Shown here piece after piece: positions 1 through 11,828 of a DNA stretch of 64,000 nt. The position numbers were made by a program, and so were the translations under genes. The notes beneath the pieces are model-generated. The model made no database searches. It was given only the letters and a program-made list of their open reading frames with translations, and was not told the DNA's origin. Numbering within the stretch: position 1 is the first letter of the stretch; each line of letters begins with the position of its first letter. This DNA comes from Alternaria dauci (Eukaryota; Ascomycota; Dothideomycetes; Pleosporales; Pleosporaceae), in assembly GCF_042100115.1 (NCBI RefSeq), contig NC_091273.1:2356001-2420000 (forward strand), in the 5' to 3' direction.

Positions 1-1670
1 AGCTCACCAAGTTCCACGGCACCTACATGCAGGACGATCGTGATCTCCGCGACCAACGCAAGGCACAGGGTCTTGAGCCAGCGTACTCCTTCATGATCCG
101 TTGCCGACTGCCCGGAGGTGTCTCTACGCCCAAGCAGTGGCTGCAGATGGATGAGATCAGCACAAAGCTCGGTAACGAGACGATGAAGCTGACAACGCGA
201 CAAACGTTCCAGTTCCACGGTGTCGTAAAGGGCAAGCTCAAGCCGGCTATGCAGGCTATCAACAAGGCGTTGATGACCACCATCGCGGCTTGCGGTGATG
301 TCAACCGAAACGTCATGTGCAGCTCCCTGCCGACTCAGTCCAAGTACCACGGCCAGGTCCACAAGATTGCGCAGAAGATCAGCGACCATCTCCTTCCCTC
401 TACCACTGCCTACCACGAGATTTGGTTGGAGGACGACGAGACAAAGCAGAAGCGCAAGGTTGCTGGTGAGGCTATCCAGGACCACGAGCCGCTCTACGGC
501 CCGCTCTACCTCCCACGAAAGTTCAAGATTACCATTGCCATTCCTCCCCACAACGACACCGATGTGTATGCTCACGACATTGGTCTGATCGCAATCAAGG
601 GCGAAGACGGAAACCTCGTGGGATTCAACGTCCTCGTCGGTGGTGGTATGGGTGTCACACACAACAACAAGAAGACGTACCCGCGAACCGGAAGCATGTT
701 CGGCTACGTCTCAGCCGAGCAAGTGCATCTTGTCTGCGAGAAGATCATGCTCGTCCAGCGCGACCACGGTGACCGCAAGAACAGGAAGCACGCTCGTCTC
801 AAGTACACCCTCGACGACATGGGTATTGATGTCTTCAAGGGCAAGGTTGAGGAGCTGTGGGGCCAGAAGTTTGACGAGCCCAAGCCCTTCAAGTTTCAGA
901 GCAACATCGACACCTTTGGTTGGCAGAAGGACGAGACCGGTCTCAACCACTTCACCTTCTTTATTGAGAACGGCCGCATTGAGGACACTGCCAACTTCCC
1001 CATGAAGACTGGTCTCATCGAGGTGGCCAAGGTACACAAGGGCGAGTTCCGGTTGACTGGTAACCAGCATCTGATCCTGGCCAACGTCGCCGATGAAGAC
1101 CTGCCGGCCATGAAGGAGCTGCTGAAGAAGTGGAAGCTTGACAACACCAACTTTTCGGGCATGAGGCTGTCCAGTTCCGCCTGTGTTGCCTTCCCCACCT
1201 GCGGTCTTGCCATGGCGGAGTCAGAGCGCTACCTGCCTGAGCTTATCACCAAGCTCGAGGGTACACTCGAGGAATCTGGTCTGCGTCAAGACAGTATTGT
1301 CATGCGCATGACTGGTTGCCCCAACGGTTGCGCACGTCCATGGCTCGCCGAGGTTGCTTTCGTTGGAAAGGCCTACGGCGCGTACAACATGTACCTTGGT
1401 GGCGGTTACCACGGCCAAAGGCTGAACAAGCTTTACAGGAGCTCGATCAAAGAGGACGAGATCCTGGAGATTATGCAGCCAATGATCAAGCAATACGCCA
1501 AGGAGAGGAATGACGGAGAGCACTTTGGTGACTTCGTCATCAGGAAGGGTTACATTAACGAGACCACGCACGGAACAAACTTCCACGACAACGTAAGTTA
1601 ATCCGGCACAGATACATTGGATGTATGCTAACATAGTCAGACTGCGGAACAAGAATCAGATGGCGAGTAA
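1..1670 (+). CDS. Sulfite reductase [NADPH] beta subunit (hemoprotein), 3' part
   Basis: This is the C-terminal part of the siroheme/4Fe-4S subunit that reduces sulfite to sulfide in sulfate assimilation (MET5/CysI family). The reading frame is open from base 3, so the gene begins to the left of the window. The nitrite/sulfite reductase ferredoxin-like half-domains are evident (LTTRQTFQFHGVVK near 190-230). The four cluster-ligand cysteines are present as ACVAFPTCGLA (about 1180-1215) and TGCPNGCARP (about 1312-1338). An intron at 1593-1640 (gtaagt...tag/cag) removes a premature TAA at 1599; the last exon, 1641-1670, adds TAEQESDGE and a stop. The preceding residues FHGTYMQDDRDLRDQRK match the usual start of the hemoprotein domain of the larger fungal protein. 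I am sure of the family. Confidence 0.96.
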
Positions 1671-1944
1671 ATCTACGCCACGTGGGAGGACAGGTTTCAT
1701 TGGATTTCGTCGCGTTCGTCGATCTTACAATTTATGATCATTTTATGGCGTTTGGTGGGAAGTCCAAGCGGCTGGGAAAGTTATGTCTATAGTTTATGAC
1801 TGTTCGTATGATCAAAAGGAATGAATGATACCACACCAGGTACTTGATACTTATCACATATTCGTCGTCGTTCTGAACATCTCTTGGTTTCTGGTGTAAT
1901 TCTTAGGACTTGCCGATCACCATGCCTTTCAATGTCATCTCTTC

Positions 1945-2805
1945 TTAAGGGCTCAACCTCTCGATCTTCCATTCCGCCTCCTTGATCCCCTCGGCGCCCT
2001 CCTCTCCACCCACCTTCCTGTAGACAAAGCGGTCATGCAACCGGCTAGGCCGTCCTTGCCAAAACTCCACCATATCGGGCACAATTCTCAGTCCACCCCA
2101 GAACTCTGGCACTGGGATCTTGTCCTTGCCGCTGAACCTCTTCTCCACCTCTTCCACTCTCTTCTCGAGCTGCTCTCTCGACTCAATCACACTGCTTTGC
2201 TGACTGGCCCATGCCCCGATCCGTGAGCCGCGGATCCTCGTATCGTAGTACACCTGCGATTCCTCAGACGTGAGGCGCTCCACAGTCCCCTCAACTCGAA
2301 CCTGGCGTTCCAGTTCGCGCCAGTGGAAAGTCAGTGCTGCATGCGGATTGCTCCGAATATCGCTCGCCTTGCGACTCGTGTCCCAGTTTGAGTAGATGAC
2401 GAAGCCGCGGTCGTCCAGCTCTTTCATGTACAGTGTACGTGCTGAAACCCTGCCGCTGGGCAGTTCGGCGGTGGACAAGGTGACGGTTTCGGGCTGGTAG
2501 ACGTTGTTGGCCTGGGCTTCCTGGAACCACTTGTGGAACTGGTCGGTTGGGGAGGGGAGGAGATCATCACGGTCTAGGGCGCCTTTGTTGTATTGTGTTG
2601 CATGGCCTGGGTCTTCCGAGTTGCTCGTGGGTGCGAAGATCTTCTTCGCTGACTCAGTCGCGGAGTGCAGCATACTTTTCGGTCGGCGCTGAATCGTTTG
2701 GGGTAAATTTACGGCTGGAAGCGATGCGCGTTGGCGGATGTAACTTGCACTGCCGACGATGCTTGTAGGTCTTCTGAGGAGGTTTGTACACCTGGGTGCA
2801 AGCAT
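1945..2805 (-). CDS. PDX3: Pyridoxamine/pyridoxine 5'-phosphate oxidase (PDX3-like)
   Basis: This is an FMN-dependent oxidase that converts pyridoxine or pyridoxamine 5'-phosphate to pyridoxal phosphate. The core begins near residue 65 (DPFxxWFxEA-like region, here DQFHKWFQEAQ). It continues through SARTLYMKELDDRGFVIYSNW and ends with the C-terminal dimerisation/FMN segment EFWGGLRIVPDMVEFWQGRPSRLHDRF. The ATG at 2805 gives 286 aa with a basic, acid-poor leader of about 45 residues that could be a mitochondrial presequence. A second in-frame ATG lies at 2673, just before the conserved part. The open frame extends to 2895 but only through a GTG. There are no introns. The choice between 2805 and 2673 as start is open. 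Confidence 0.93.
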   Translation of the reverse strand: MLAPRCTNLLRRPTSIVGSASYIRQRASLPAVNLPQTIQRRPKSMLHSATESAKKIFAPTSNSEDPGHATQYNKGALDRDDLLPSPTDQFHKWFQEAQANNVYQPETVTLSTAELPSGRVSARTLYMKELDDRGFVIYSNWDTSRKASDIRSNPHAALTFHWRELERQVRVEGTVERLTSEESQVYYDTRIRGSRIGAWASQQSSVIESREQLEKRVEEVEKRFSGKDKIPVPEFWGGLRIVPDMVEFWQGRPSRLHDRFVYRKVGGEEGAEGIKEAEWKIERLSP

Positions 2806-3654
2806 TGATTTTTGTAGGACGTGGTGAAGATTCGGTACGTCGAGTGACTTTCGTGGCGTGATTCGAGCGATGCAACGCTCGGAATGAGTCCTCACGATCG
2901 GAACGAAGTGGGGTGACGTAACGAGATGCTAGCGCTTCACCTAGGATCTCGCAAACCTCATTTACTGACTACTAGTAGAAGACGAGGTTTAAACCTCATG
3001 TATAGTTGCAACAATGTTCAAGAACATTCCTGCTCTATCATCACCACTGCCGTACCGTAAAGCCCGAAGCCTTAGACGCCAAGCTAATCTACGCCGAAAA
3101 ACTGCCGCGCAGCAATTCTGACGAGACCATCTTCCGCATAGTTGAGTTCTGCAAAGTGTCCAGAGAGCAGTAAAGGAGAGAAGCTAAAGAACTCTTGTCG
3201 AAACTGCGATCGTCATAAACAGCCCTGGAGTGATTGAATTCAGGTTGAAGAGATTTTGAGGCTGTGCAAGCCCAGCGCAAGGGTAGGTGACCCCTGATAT
3301 CATTATTCTGAAGCTCAACTCTGGATACTGTGTACAACAACATCCAACATCATTCCAGTGTTCATGGTCTGCCGTGAAGTGACAGCTCAGGAGGTGAGGC
3401 CACGGGGATGATTGCACGAGCTGCAGATAACGATACGTACTGCGATGAGGCCATTTCAAAAGTAAGAGAAGCGACTTGATCCGCGATTGCTTGGTCACGA
3501 CAGGCTGGGTGCGGTGGGGTTTGAGTTGGACGATTCCAAGAGACCTGGAAGCAGAGATCGGAAGAGGTTAGGCCAGGACCCCCACGTGTGCATCCCCACC
3601 TCAAGCCGCCAACCCTGCGGACATCCGCCGACTTCCATACACTACCCAACAGCG
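2806..3654. other. Intergenic region between divergent PNP oxidase and TPR genes
   Basis: About 850 bp hold the two promoters. Short open frames occur on both strands but none has a recognisable protein, and several start at non-ATG codons. I see no repeat or RNA gene. Confidence 0.5.
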
Positions 3655-5554
3655 ATGCACGACCCAACTTCCTATCGATATAATCTGGGCTCCTACCGTC
3701 GAGAGATCAGCACCTCTAGCCCGAAAGCCCAGGAATGGTTTGATCGCGGCCTTGTTTGGTGTTATGCGTTCCACCATGAAGAGTCCGCCCGATGCTTCGA
3801 ACGGGCCATTGGCGAAGACCCGAGCTGTGCGATGGCCTATTGGGGAGTACGTCGTTGACATTGCCTAGACATGTCTTGGTTCCCAACTGATTACTACAGC
3901 TTGCGTTCGCCCTCGGGCCGAACTACAATAAGCCCTGGGACTTGTTTGACGAGAAAGAGCTCAAGGCCACACTAAGCAAGATTAATGAGGCGAACGAAAA
4001 GGCTCAACAACACGCGGCCAAGTCGACGGATCTCGAAAGGGCCCTCATTGACGCGGTGCAAGTGCGTGTGCCAAAAGGCCTAGACGACGCTGCTTTCCAG
4101 GCATGCAACGAGGAATATGCCGAAGCCATGAGGACCGTGTACGATGCGTTCTCTAGCGACCTCGACATCGCTTCCCTTTACGCAGACTCCCTCGTGTGCC
4201 TCTCGGCGTGGAATCTTTGGGATCTCAAGACCGGCGAGCCAACACCAGGTGCTCGCTCCTTGGAGGCCAAGACTGTGCTCGAGGGAGCCCTGCAGCAAGA
4301 GAGCTCACACAAGCACCCAGGGGTTCTCCATCTGTACATCCATCTTATGGAGATGTCAGCGACGCCGGAAGCAGCCCTCGTATATGCCGATCATCTAAGA
4401 AAGCTTACCCCGGACGGAGGACACTTGCTGTGGGTTCATTTCCGCTTCAAGTAAAGCACGCACTAACGCCATACTATAGACACATGCCGTCCCATCTGGA
4501 CATTCTTGTTGGCGACTACCGACGTGCCATTGACGCTAATGCAGACGCATGCCTTGCCGATGAGAAGTATGTTGCTGAGCATGGAGCAAAAAACTTCTAC
4601 TCATTCTACATGATGCATAACTACCATTCGCTCGTGTATGCAGCCATGTTTGCAGGGCAATTCAAGGTCGCACTGGATACAGTGAATCGAATGGAGGCTT
4701 CGCTGCCTGACTCGCTGCTGCGCATTGAAAGCCCGCCCATGGCAGATTGGTTGGAAAATTTCGCGTCTGTTAGGGTCCATGTCCTAGTCCGCTTCGGACG
4801 CTGGCAGGATCTTATTGCGCTCGAGATACCGTCGGATACGGATCTTTATTGTGTGACAACAGCAATGATGCATTATGGCAAAGGCGTCGCATATGCCGCT
4901 ACTGGCGATATCGAAAAAGCACAGAAAGAACGCGATACACTGGTTGAAGCAGTGGAGCGTATCCCAGCATCGCGGATATGCGGAGATTTTCCTAACAGGT
5001 AAGCAAAGTCAAAGTTTCCGGAGCGGCGGGAGACAGTAGTAGAGCAAATGCATACTAACCAAGACAGGTCTAACGTCGTTCTGCAAGTTGGAGTTGCAAT
5101 GCTGGACGGCGAGCTTGAATACCGCAAAGGCAACTACGAAGAAGCCTTCAAACACCTTGAAACAGCAATCCAACGTGATGATAACCTCGTATACGCCGAG
5201 CCTTGGCCATGGATGCAGCCGACACGTCATGGTGGGTGTTCTTGTACAAACTGCATATGAGACATGCACTAACTTCGTACACGTTTAGCGTATGCCGCTC
5301 TGTTGATGGAGCAGGGCCGAATAGAAGATGCGGCAGCCGCCTACAGAGCGGATCTGGGGTTCGATGATACACTACCGCGGGCAAGGCAACATCCAAACAA
5401 CGTATGGGCCCTGCGCGGCTACCATGAGAGTCTGTTGGCGTTGGGTCGCAGGGACGAAGCCGGTATCATTGGGCAGCAGCTAAGGATCGCACTTGCTGTA
5501 GCTGACGTTCGAGTTGACGTGAGTTGCTACTGTCGACGTGGTGGGGGCGCGTAG
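3655..5554 (+). CDS. TPR-repeat protein, five exons, 556 aa
   Basis: Exons are 3655-3846, 3900-4429, 4480-4998, 5068-5231 and 5289-5554; every junction keeps phase. The product begins MHDPTSYRYNLGSY and contains the first TPR-like unit (AQEWFDRGLVWCYAFHHEESARCFERAI). Later come HLLHMPSHLDILVGDYRRAI across the second intron and further helical pairs (LEYRKGNYEEAFKHLETAI; AYAALLMEQGRIEDAAAAYRADLGF). It ends in a Cys-containing tail (VSCYCR). Such single-polypeptide TPR proteins are widespread in ascomycetes and bacteria; the biochemical role is not known. No signal peptide or membrane segment is visible, so a cytosolic scaffold is the simplest inference. An in-frame start at 3487 is possible but adds a poorly protein-like 56 residues. 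Confidence 0.88.
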
Positions 5555-6898
5555 ACAGTCAGTTGGTGGTGAGCCGAGATGTCGCATCAGGGTACGATCG
5601 TCAAAGAAGCGTATGTTTGCTAGTCAGTCGAGCGTCTTCCCGTGTCTGCGTCGCCCAGGAACTTTTTCAGGTGCCTGTTGAGGTCGATCTCCCAACTTGG
5701 TTTGGAATACAGGAGAGGTTCGTGCGGTGGGAAGATACTAAGGTGGTCAGGAGTCGTTGTCCACGCTCATGTCTTTTCGAGCGGTTGAATGCAACTCAGT
5801 TGCCATATCGGACTGATCGAACCGGATCGGACTGCAAATCTGGTACGACTCACGCCCCACCCCTCATGTCTTGGCCTGGCCGTTCCCCTTCGATCAGATA
5901 ATAGGTGTCAACAGCCTTACGTACATTCTCGGAGTGGCCTCCGTCGGCTTTGAGCGGCGAAGAGCAACCCGAGTGTCCGTCCCGCTACTGAACGAGCCGT
6001 TCTCAATCGCCTCGTGTGCAGTGTCCCTGAGTCGTGGCCCGTCTCTCAGTGTTCAGAATTCATGCCTCGGCGCATCGACGTTTGAGTTTGGCGATCTGCC
6101 GCTAAGGTCGCTGACGTCCAGACTACCCTTGTAGCTCCCACGTGTTTTACCAAGACCGTGCTAGACGACCTCGCTTAGTACGCCCTGGCGGAAATTCGCC
6201 CCAACAGAGTCACGACGTCTATGCCACTTCGCAAGCAGACATGCGCCACCACCAATCCCTGAAGCCACGCGGATCCTTCCCGTCTCTATGCCATGCGACT
6301 GTGAAACCTGGCATTTAGCCGGCTGTCTTTGATGTTATAATCAGGATCGAGGTCAGCCTGTGGAACAAGAGCGGGTCCACGAGCTACGACGGAACCGTGG
6401 GACCGAAAACTCTGACATCCGCAGCCAGAGCGGGCACTTGATTGATCAGAATGGAGTCCGTCAACGTTTATTTGTGTGCGGGTAGTCTAGATTGCGGGAG
6501 GTTCACGAGCCGCAAGCATCCATCAACAGATTATGATCATCATATCATCCAACATTCACGTAAACCGCAGGGGACTTGGAATATTCGCCCAAAGCGGAAG
6601 CTGCGAAAGCACGGGAATAATCGCCCCAAAACCCCTGAAACCCATTTCAACGCCTGAGCGATGGATCGGCATGGCGTGCGACCGGACCCTGCCCTGACAT
6701 GCCGGTGGTATTTCCCGTTCAGTAGTGGTGGACCAGCCGCCTTCCCCTGGGTACCGTTCAAATCGAGACTCGCTAGAATGTGGGCTGACTCATTTTGGCT
6801 GATACCCAAGTCATTGGGTGCGAGGTATATGGAGCCAACTTGCCCGATTCCGCAGGAATCTGGGGGGAACCAGATTTGCCCGACTTTAGGCCATCACG
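5555..6898. other. Gene-free stretch upstream of the SAT4-like gene
   Basis: I found no convincing gene in 1.34 kb. Several frames of 70-125 codons are open on the plus strand, but they have no domain, show no consistent splice structure and lie in mutually overlapping frames. The right end presumably carries the promoter of the membrane-protein gene. Confidence 0.5.
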
Positions 6899-8220
6899 AT
6901 GGCTACAAAGCACGAACGCGAGAACCGAGGACCTGAGCTGCAGGCGGTATGTAAATGAATTGGATGAGATGGGGCGTCAACTAATATGTGCAGGTGTGTT
7001 CGACATTTGTTTCACTTGCATTCGTAGCCACTGTCCTGCGGGTGTATGTACGGGCGCGCATCGTGAGAGCTTTTGGGGCGGACGACTGGTGGATGATAGC
7101 AGCATTATGTAGCCATGTCATGTTTGCTACTTGTGCAATTGTAAGACTATAGACGACCTGGCAGCTCTCTTGACTGACCATGTTAGGGTGGTGTTCACTA
7201 CGGCACTGGACGTCATATGGACACACTCTCAGGCGAGCAGCAGTACAAAGCAATGCGGGTAGGCCTGACCTCTCGACTTCCTGGACCAGTAGGCTAACAG
7301 TTTTACAGTACTGGTGGCTCTGCTACATTGCATATTGCTTGGCGATGATCATGTCCAAAGTGTCCATCGGCCTCTTCCTCCTCCGCGTCACCGTCAAGCG
7401 ACTACACAAATACATCATCTACGGTGCGATGGGCCTCACAGTCGTCTCTGGACTTGTCTTCTTCTTCGTCACCCTTTTCCAGTGCCACCCGGTCAACTTC
7501 TTCTGGAACCGGACTATCAAAGACGGCACCTGCATCAGCATGGACGTCATCATCGGTCTCACGTTCTTTTACAGTGCCGTTTCCGTAATTAGCGACTTTA
7601 CGCTTGCCATTCTGCCCTTCTTCCTCATTTGGGGCTTGAACATGTCCGTCAAGACAAGAGTTCTGCTGATTCCTATTCTCGGCATGGCCTGCATTGCCAG
7701 TGTAGCAGTCTGCGTCCGCATGGGCTACGTCATGGACTTTAAGAACCCCGACTTCCTCTGGGCCACCGTCGACATAGCAATCTGGTCGGACATTGAGCAA
7801 GGACTCGCAATCACGGCCGGCTCCCTCGCTACCCTGCGTCCTCTCTGGCGACAGATGTCCGAGAAGTTCGGTTTCACCAATTCATCATTCGGCCCCTCGG
7901 GTCCCTCGGGCGCGCGCACACCACAGTGGAACAACGATCCGACGAAAGAGCTGCGAAAGAAGCCCAGCTTTTTCAGCATGACAATGTCTCTGCTGAAGAC
8001 TGAGAAAGGAATTTCCAAGTCGGAGATTGACGAGGACTATGGGATGGGCAATCTCGCGCCTGTGAGACTGCGAGACGATATTTCTGCAGAAAACGAGAAG
8101 AGCGACAAAGTGTTCAATACCTGGAAAATAAAAGGGGGAGGCAAAGTGTCTGATGAAGAGTGCCGGATCGGTGAAATCACCATGGAAACGCATATCAACC
8201 AGAAGAACGAGAGGCGGTAG
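6899..8220 (+). CDS. SAT4/PTH11-type rhodopsin-fold integral membrane protein, 392 aa
   Basis: Exons are 6899-6946, 6994-7140, 7187-7258 and 7309-8220, all phase 0. Only the last three and a half transmembrane helices are in one uninterrupted frame; the short 5' exons restore the first helices (VCSTFVSLAFVATVLRVYVRARI, then FGADDWWMIAALCSHVMFATCAI). The hallmark DDWWM after helix 1, YWWLCYIAY, CHPVNFFWN and the final ATLRPLWRQM place it in the fungal SAT4/rhodopsin-domain family. That family includes PTH11-like receptor candidates and proteins adjacent to secondary-metabolite clusters. A hydrophilic tail of about 120 residues rich in Lys/Glu follows helix 7. No cysteine-rich CFEM domain precedes it, so it is not a classical PTH11. 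Substrate or ligand is unknown. Confidence 0.88.
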
Positions 8221-8467
8221 ACGCCGAAAGAGAGGCTGTCAAGAATTCAACGATGTGGACGACGAGTTACAAATTAATTTAGATCCATGATACTACACTC
8301 ATGTCGGCGCGAGCCAGGCAAAACAAAGGATATTCGATCAACCTGGTGATCGTGTTCGCCTCTACACTGCGCTTCGATCTCCCTCAGAAGCTGAAGCTGC
8401 TCCACACTACTAGTGTGCTGTCAACTGCGCATGCGCGTTGGGCATAACGGCTTTGGCATGAAAATCA

Positions 8468-8493
8468 CATGGTCCATGTGACAGTGGACCATG
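8468..8493. repeat. 9-bp inverted repeat between convergent 3' ends
   Basis: CATGGTCCA (8468-8476) and its exact complement TGGACCATG (8485-8493) flank an 8-nt spacer. The site is 16 bp beyond the stop of the oxysterol-binding gene and 250 bp beyond the membrane-protein gene. A hairpin in either 3' UTR is possible, but the arm length is short enough to be fortuitous. Confidence 0.5.
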
Positions 8494-8508
8494 AATCCCA
8501 ACTAACCA

Positions 8509-10002
8509 CTACAGTCGCAGGTTACTCGTCCTGGCCCTCAAAAAATTCTCCACCATCTCGTCAGTAATCTCCGTCTCATTACTCAACTGACGGCGGGAAT
8601 CTTCCTTGCACCCTATTGCCGAATCTGCGCGTTTTTTGTCACGTGGGGTTGCGTCGCCGATTGGTTTTCTTTGTGCTCGATTGTGAACCGGCGCATCCGA
8701 TGCGTAGCCGTTGGACGTCTTTGCCGAGCCCACCGCACGAGCAGCCCCACCAATGTCTTGGTCCTGGCTATTTACTGATCGTCTGTCTTGCGTCTGCCCC
8801 TGCTTGTGCGCTCCACTCACTCTCTGATTTGACGGCGTCAGGTCGCCATGAAACGGGCGCTGACGCTGCTCTGCGGCTTGCTTATCAACTTTCCATATGC
8901 CGCCCGATGGGTCGACGGTATACGCTTGGGGGTCATGATGGACTAGTTTGTCGAAGATTGGGTCTCTTGGCACTCTGTGGAAGAAGACGTGCCTGAATTC
9001 CTCGCCCCTTGCCTCTTCATCCTTTCGCATCTGTCGTTGGCCGTTTTCGACGGCGTTTTTCGCTGTCGTGACGCCCTTCATGTCGCCTCTACGCAGGGAG
9101 GATATGACGTCGCCCCACGCTCTTCGGCTCTCCCAGGGGTCCTGTTCCGAGACATCGGGCACAGTCATGGGCTTGTGTTCGATGGTCCTAACGTCAAACG
9201 TCTCCACCTCGGAGCCGTTGCGCGCGTCCCTGATGGTAAACGTGCTGTTCCATGCACCATCAATTGTGTAGATGGTCTCGTTGGGCCTGTCTGCGTGGAA
9301 GAATCTCGCTTCGAAGCCGTTCTTGTGCCCGGAGCCAAAGAAGGACTTGCCCTCGAATTTGATGTGCGATATGTATCCGTTGGACGAGATGAGCGAATAC
9401 TCGCCGTACAACTCCGGATGTGGGACTCCGCTCAGGAGACCCTTCACTTTGATGTTCGGCAGAGGTAAAAGGTAGTCCTCGTTGTATTTGTCGACGTGCA
9501 CGATGGCATACCCCTTTTGCTTGATATTGACATTTCCCGAAAAGGTGATCTCCTGTTCTGTGAACCCTTCAGCCCGGATGCCGACCTGGTTGTTCCACAG
9601 ATAGCACGCCGTTACTGGTGGATGATGGCCAACCTGCTCAGAGACTAACCTCGTCTCTCCCAGCTCTTCCGTGTTCCAACTGCCGAGAAACAGCTCGCCG
9701 AGAAAGGCGTTCAATGGCTTCTTGACACCATCCTCCTCGTTTCGCCCTGCATATTGCTGCCCCCGCAATGAGCCCAGGAAGTTCTTCAGCACAAGCAGCG
9801 CGCGCTTCTCCGGATCCTCTTCCAACGCCGGCGCGGCCCAAAGATATGGGTGGTCCGCCCAGTACTGTGGTATTTCGACCGTCGAATTCTCAGCTAGCAC
9901 AAAAGGCGGCGCGGTGATATTTGAAAGGTCTCCAGAGATGGTCGCTATCGACGCGAGAAATTCCTTGAGCCCGGAGCGGTTCGCCGCAATATCGCTTGAC
10001 AT
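8509..10002 (-). CDS. Oxysterol-binding protein, Osh4/Kes1 type, 497 aa
   Basis: This is a sterol/PI4P exchange protein that acts at Golgi-ER-plasma membrane contacts. The ORD lid and core start almost at residue 10 (GLKEFLASIATISGDLSNITAPPFVL). The family signature EQVGHHPP is at residues 122-129 and is preceded by KKPLNAFLGELFLG (94-107). There is no PH domain, no FFAT motif and no ankyrin repeats, as in the short Osh4-Osh7 class. Beyond the usual end (about residue 390, IWKVDKQAAEQRQRPFHGDLTPSNQRVSG) lies a polar, probably disordered tail of about 110 residues. The tail ends EITDEMVENFLRARTSNLRL, which looks like a short amphipathic helix. It is a single exon with a clear ATG. Confidence 0.94.
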   Translation of the reverse strand: MSSDIAANRSGLKEFLASIATISGDLSNITAPPFVLAENSTVEIPQYWADHPYLWAAPALEEDPEKRALLVLKNFLGSLRGQQYAGRNEEDGVKKPLNAFLGELFLGSWNTEELGETRLVSEQVGHHPPVTACYLWNNQVGIRAEGFTEQEITFSGNVNIKQKGYAIVHVDKYNEDYLLPLPNIKVKGLLSGVPHPELYGEYSLISSNGYISHIKFEGKSFFGSGHKNGFEARFFHADRPNETIYTIDGAWNSTFTIRDARNGSEVETFDVRTIEHKPMTVPDVSEQDPWESRRAWGDVISSLRRGDMKGVTTAKNAVENGQRQMRKDEEARGEEFRHVFFHRVPRDPIFDKLVHHDPQAYTVDPSGGIWKVDKQAAEQRQRPFHGDLTPSNQRVSGAHKQGQTQDRRSVNSQDQDIGGAARAVGSAKTSNGYASDAPVHNRAQRKPIGDATPRDKKRADSAIGCKEDSRRQLSNETEITDEMVENFLRARTSNLRL

Positions 10003-10668
10003 GACTGCGGATTCGAATTAATCTTAACATCATGATTACCGGGTACGGACGTAGTTATGGTGACAATGTTGGCGTCCTGTGGTAGCGCCAAGTCATGACG
10101 TCGGTGTGCAGGCCGCGCAGCGAGATCTCGCCCTGAAATTGGGCGGCTGTGCACCTACGACTCCAACGCCGCATCGCGCAGTCATCCGTAGATATGCGGT
10201 GTTGGTCCATCGCACAAGACCGGCGAAGTCCGACTGAGCAGCGTCGCGCGTTTCCTTGCAGTCCATGACGAATTAGCCCCATTGGTAGGCGCAACATCCA
10301 GATACCAGCCGCCGGGCAAGCCATAGCCTGCCACGCAACCGATTCTAAACTTTCCAGTATGACAATCTCGTCTCACCGCCTCACCATCGCTGGACTGAAT
10401 GTACTCTTTCTGCGCGTCGGAACCTCTTTGTTCATGTTGTCGGCAAGGTGGCGTTTCGAAGGGTAAGGACCAGAAATCGGATAATCTTATGGTTCGAGTG
10501 AAAAGATATGTCGGAATATATGGCTGGAGTTACAACAGCAATGCCTCCTGCTCATCCGCTGCATCCGTCTTGGCGGCATCATCGCGCAACTTACTAACAC
10601 GGCAGATTGTTCGAAACCATTACGGCTGTCTCATTAATTCATAAAGTCTACCAACACAACTACACCGC
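10003..10668. other. Intergenic, 666 bp
   Basis: This lies between the start of the oxysterol-binding gene and the end of the asparaginase gene, so it should hold the former's promoter. No open frame is convincing and no repeat was found. Confidence 0.5.
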
Positions 10669-11828
10669 TTAAGGCGTGGGATAGCTCAGCGCAAAAGCCT
10701 CTCTAATCTCCTCCTCACCCCAGCCCATCGTGAGCCCCAGTTGCAGCAGGATCCTCGCCTTCTGCGGGTTGTAGAACCCGCTTGCAATAGTAAAGTCATC
10801 ACCGCTCGGTACCAGTCCGTCTGAACTCCGGTGACTGGCAACCATTGGAATTCCAGTGGCATTGTAAAGTTCCTCAGCGGCCAGAGCAGCCGTTCTGGAT
10901 ACACCACCTGCGCCGACTCCGGCGTAGACGATACCCTGGGCACCAGAGGCGTAGGATGCGTTGAACAACGAGGGGTCCATGTCCTGGTGAGCGTACAGGA
11001 TCGGCACAGACGCCAAATCCGTAACATTGGTCACATCGAAGACTACGCGGCCCACGGGCTCCGAGGGCGCGAAGAAGAAGTACGGAACCTGGTTGATGAA
11101 GACGCCGAGCTGCCCGGCTTCAGTCGAGAAGAACGTGTCCAGGGTGTTGGCGTTGTTCTTTGTGGTGTAGAAAGCAGAGCCAATGCGGTCGTTGAGGACG
11201 ATCTAACACGTTAGATTAGCATCTTCACAGCTGGTATCGATGCTCTACTTACCATGGTTCCGCGATTGCGACCAGCGGGCGATCCAGCAAGGGTCACTGC
11301 TTGGTACAGATTGAGCGGTCCGTCTGCACTCAGCGCAGTCGCTGGTCTCATAGCACCCACGACGACGACAGGCTTAGTGGAGTTTACCGTGCTCTCCAAG
11401 AAGAACGCAGTCTCCTCGAGCGTATCAGTTCCGTGCGTTACCACCACACCAGCAATTTCCTCCTTTGCCAGTTCCGCATTGATCATATGCGCCAGGCTCA
11501 AGCTGATGGTTTCGTTGACGCTACCAGAGTCGACGTTGGAGATCTGGTAGCCGGCAATGTTCGAGATGTTGAGGAGTTCCGGAACGGCATTAACGAGTTG
11601 CTGGACTCCGAGACCTATCGAGTAGCCGGTGGTTTGCGTATTGCTGCCACCCTGCGAAGCGATTGTGCCGCCGGTAGCGAAGATGGTGACATTGGGAAGG
11701 GAAGCATTGATTGCTGTTTGGACATCCTGGCGTACGAAGAGTCGGTGGAGATTTGACCGAGAGAGATCGACCGGTGATGCTAGGGTAAGACTCGCGAAGA
11801 GAGGAAGAAGACGGATTGGGGACTTCAT
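10669..11828 (-). CDS. Secreted L-asparaginase (type II), 369 aa
   Basis: It hydrolyses L-asparagine to aspartate and ammonia, probably extracellularly. Exons on the minus strand are 11828-11253 and 11202-10669; the 50-nt intron joins GTM to IVLNDRIGSAFYTT. The N-terminus MKSPIRLLPLFASLTLASP is a typical signal peptide. The first threonine motif ATGGTIAS is at about 51-58 and the second, VVTHGTDTLEETAFFL, is complete. Multiple N-glycosylation sequons (NASL, NVT, NETI, NSTK) agree with secretion. The C-terminal part (PILYAHQDMDPSLF, GIVYAGVGAGGVS, SHRSSDGLVP) is standard for the fold. The frame is open further upstream, but only from a GTG, and using it would bury the signal sequence. Confidence 0.95.
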
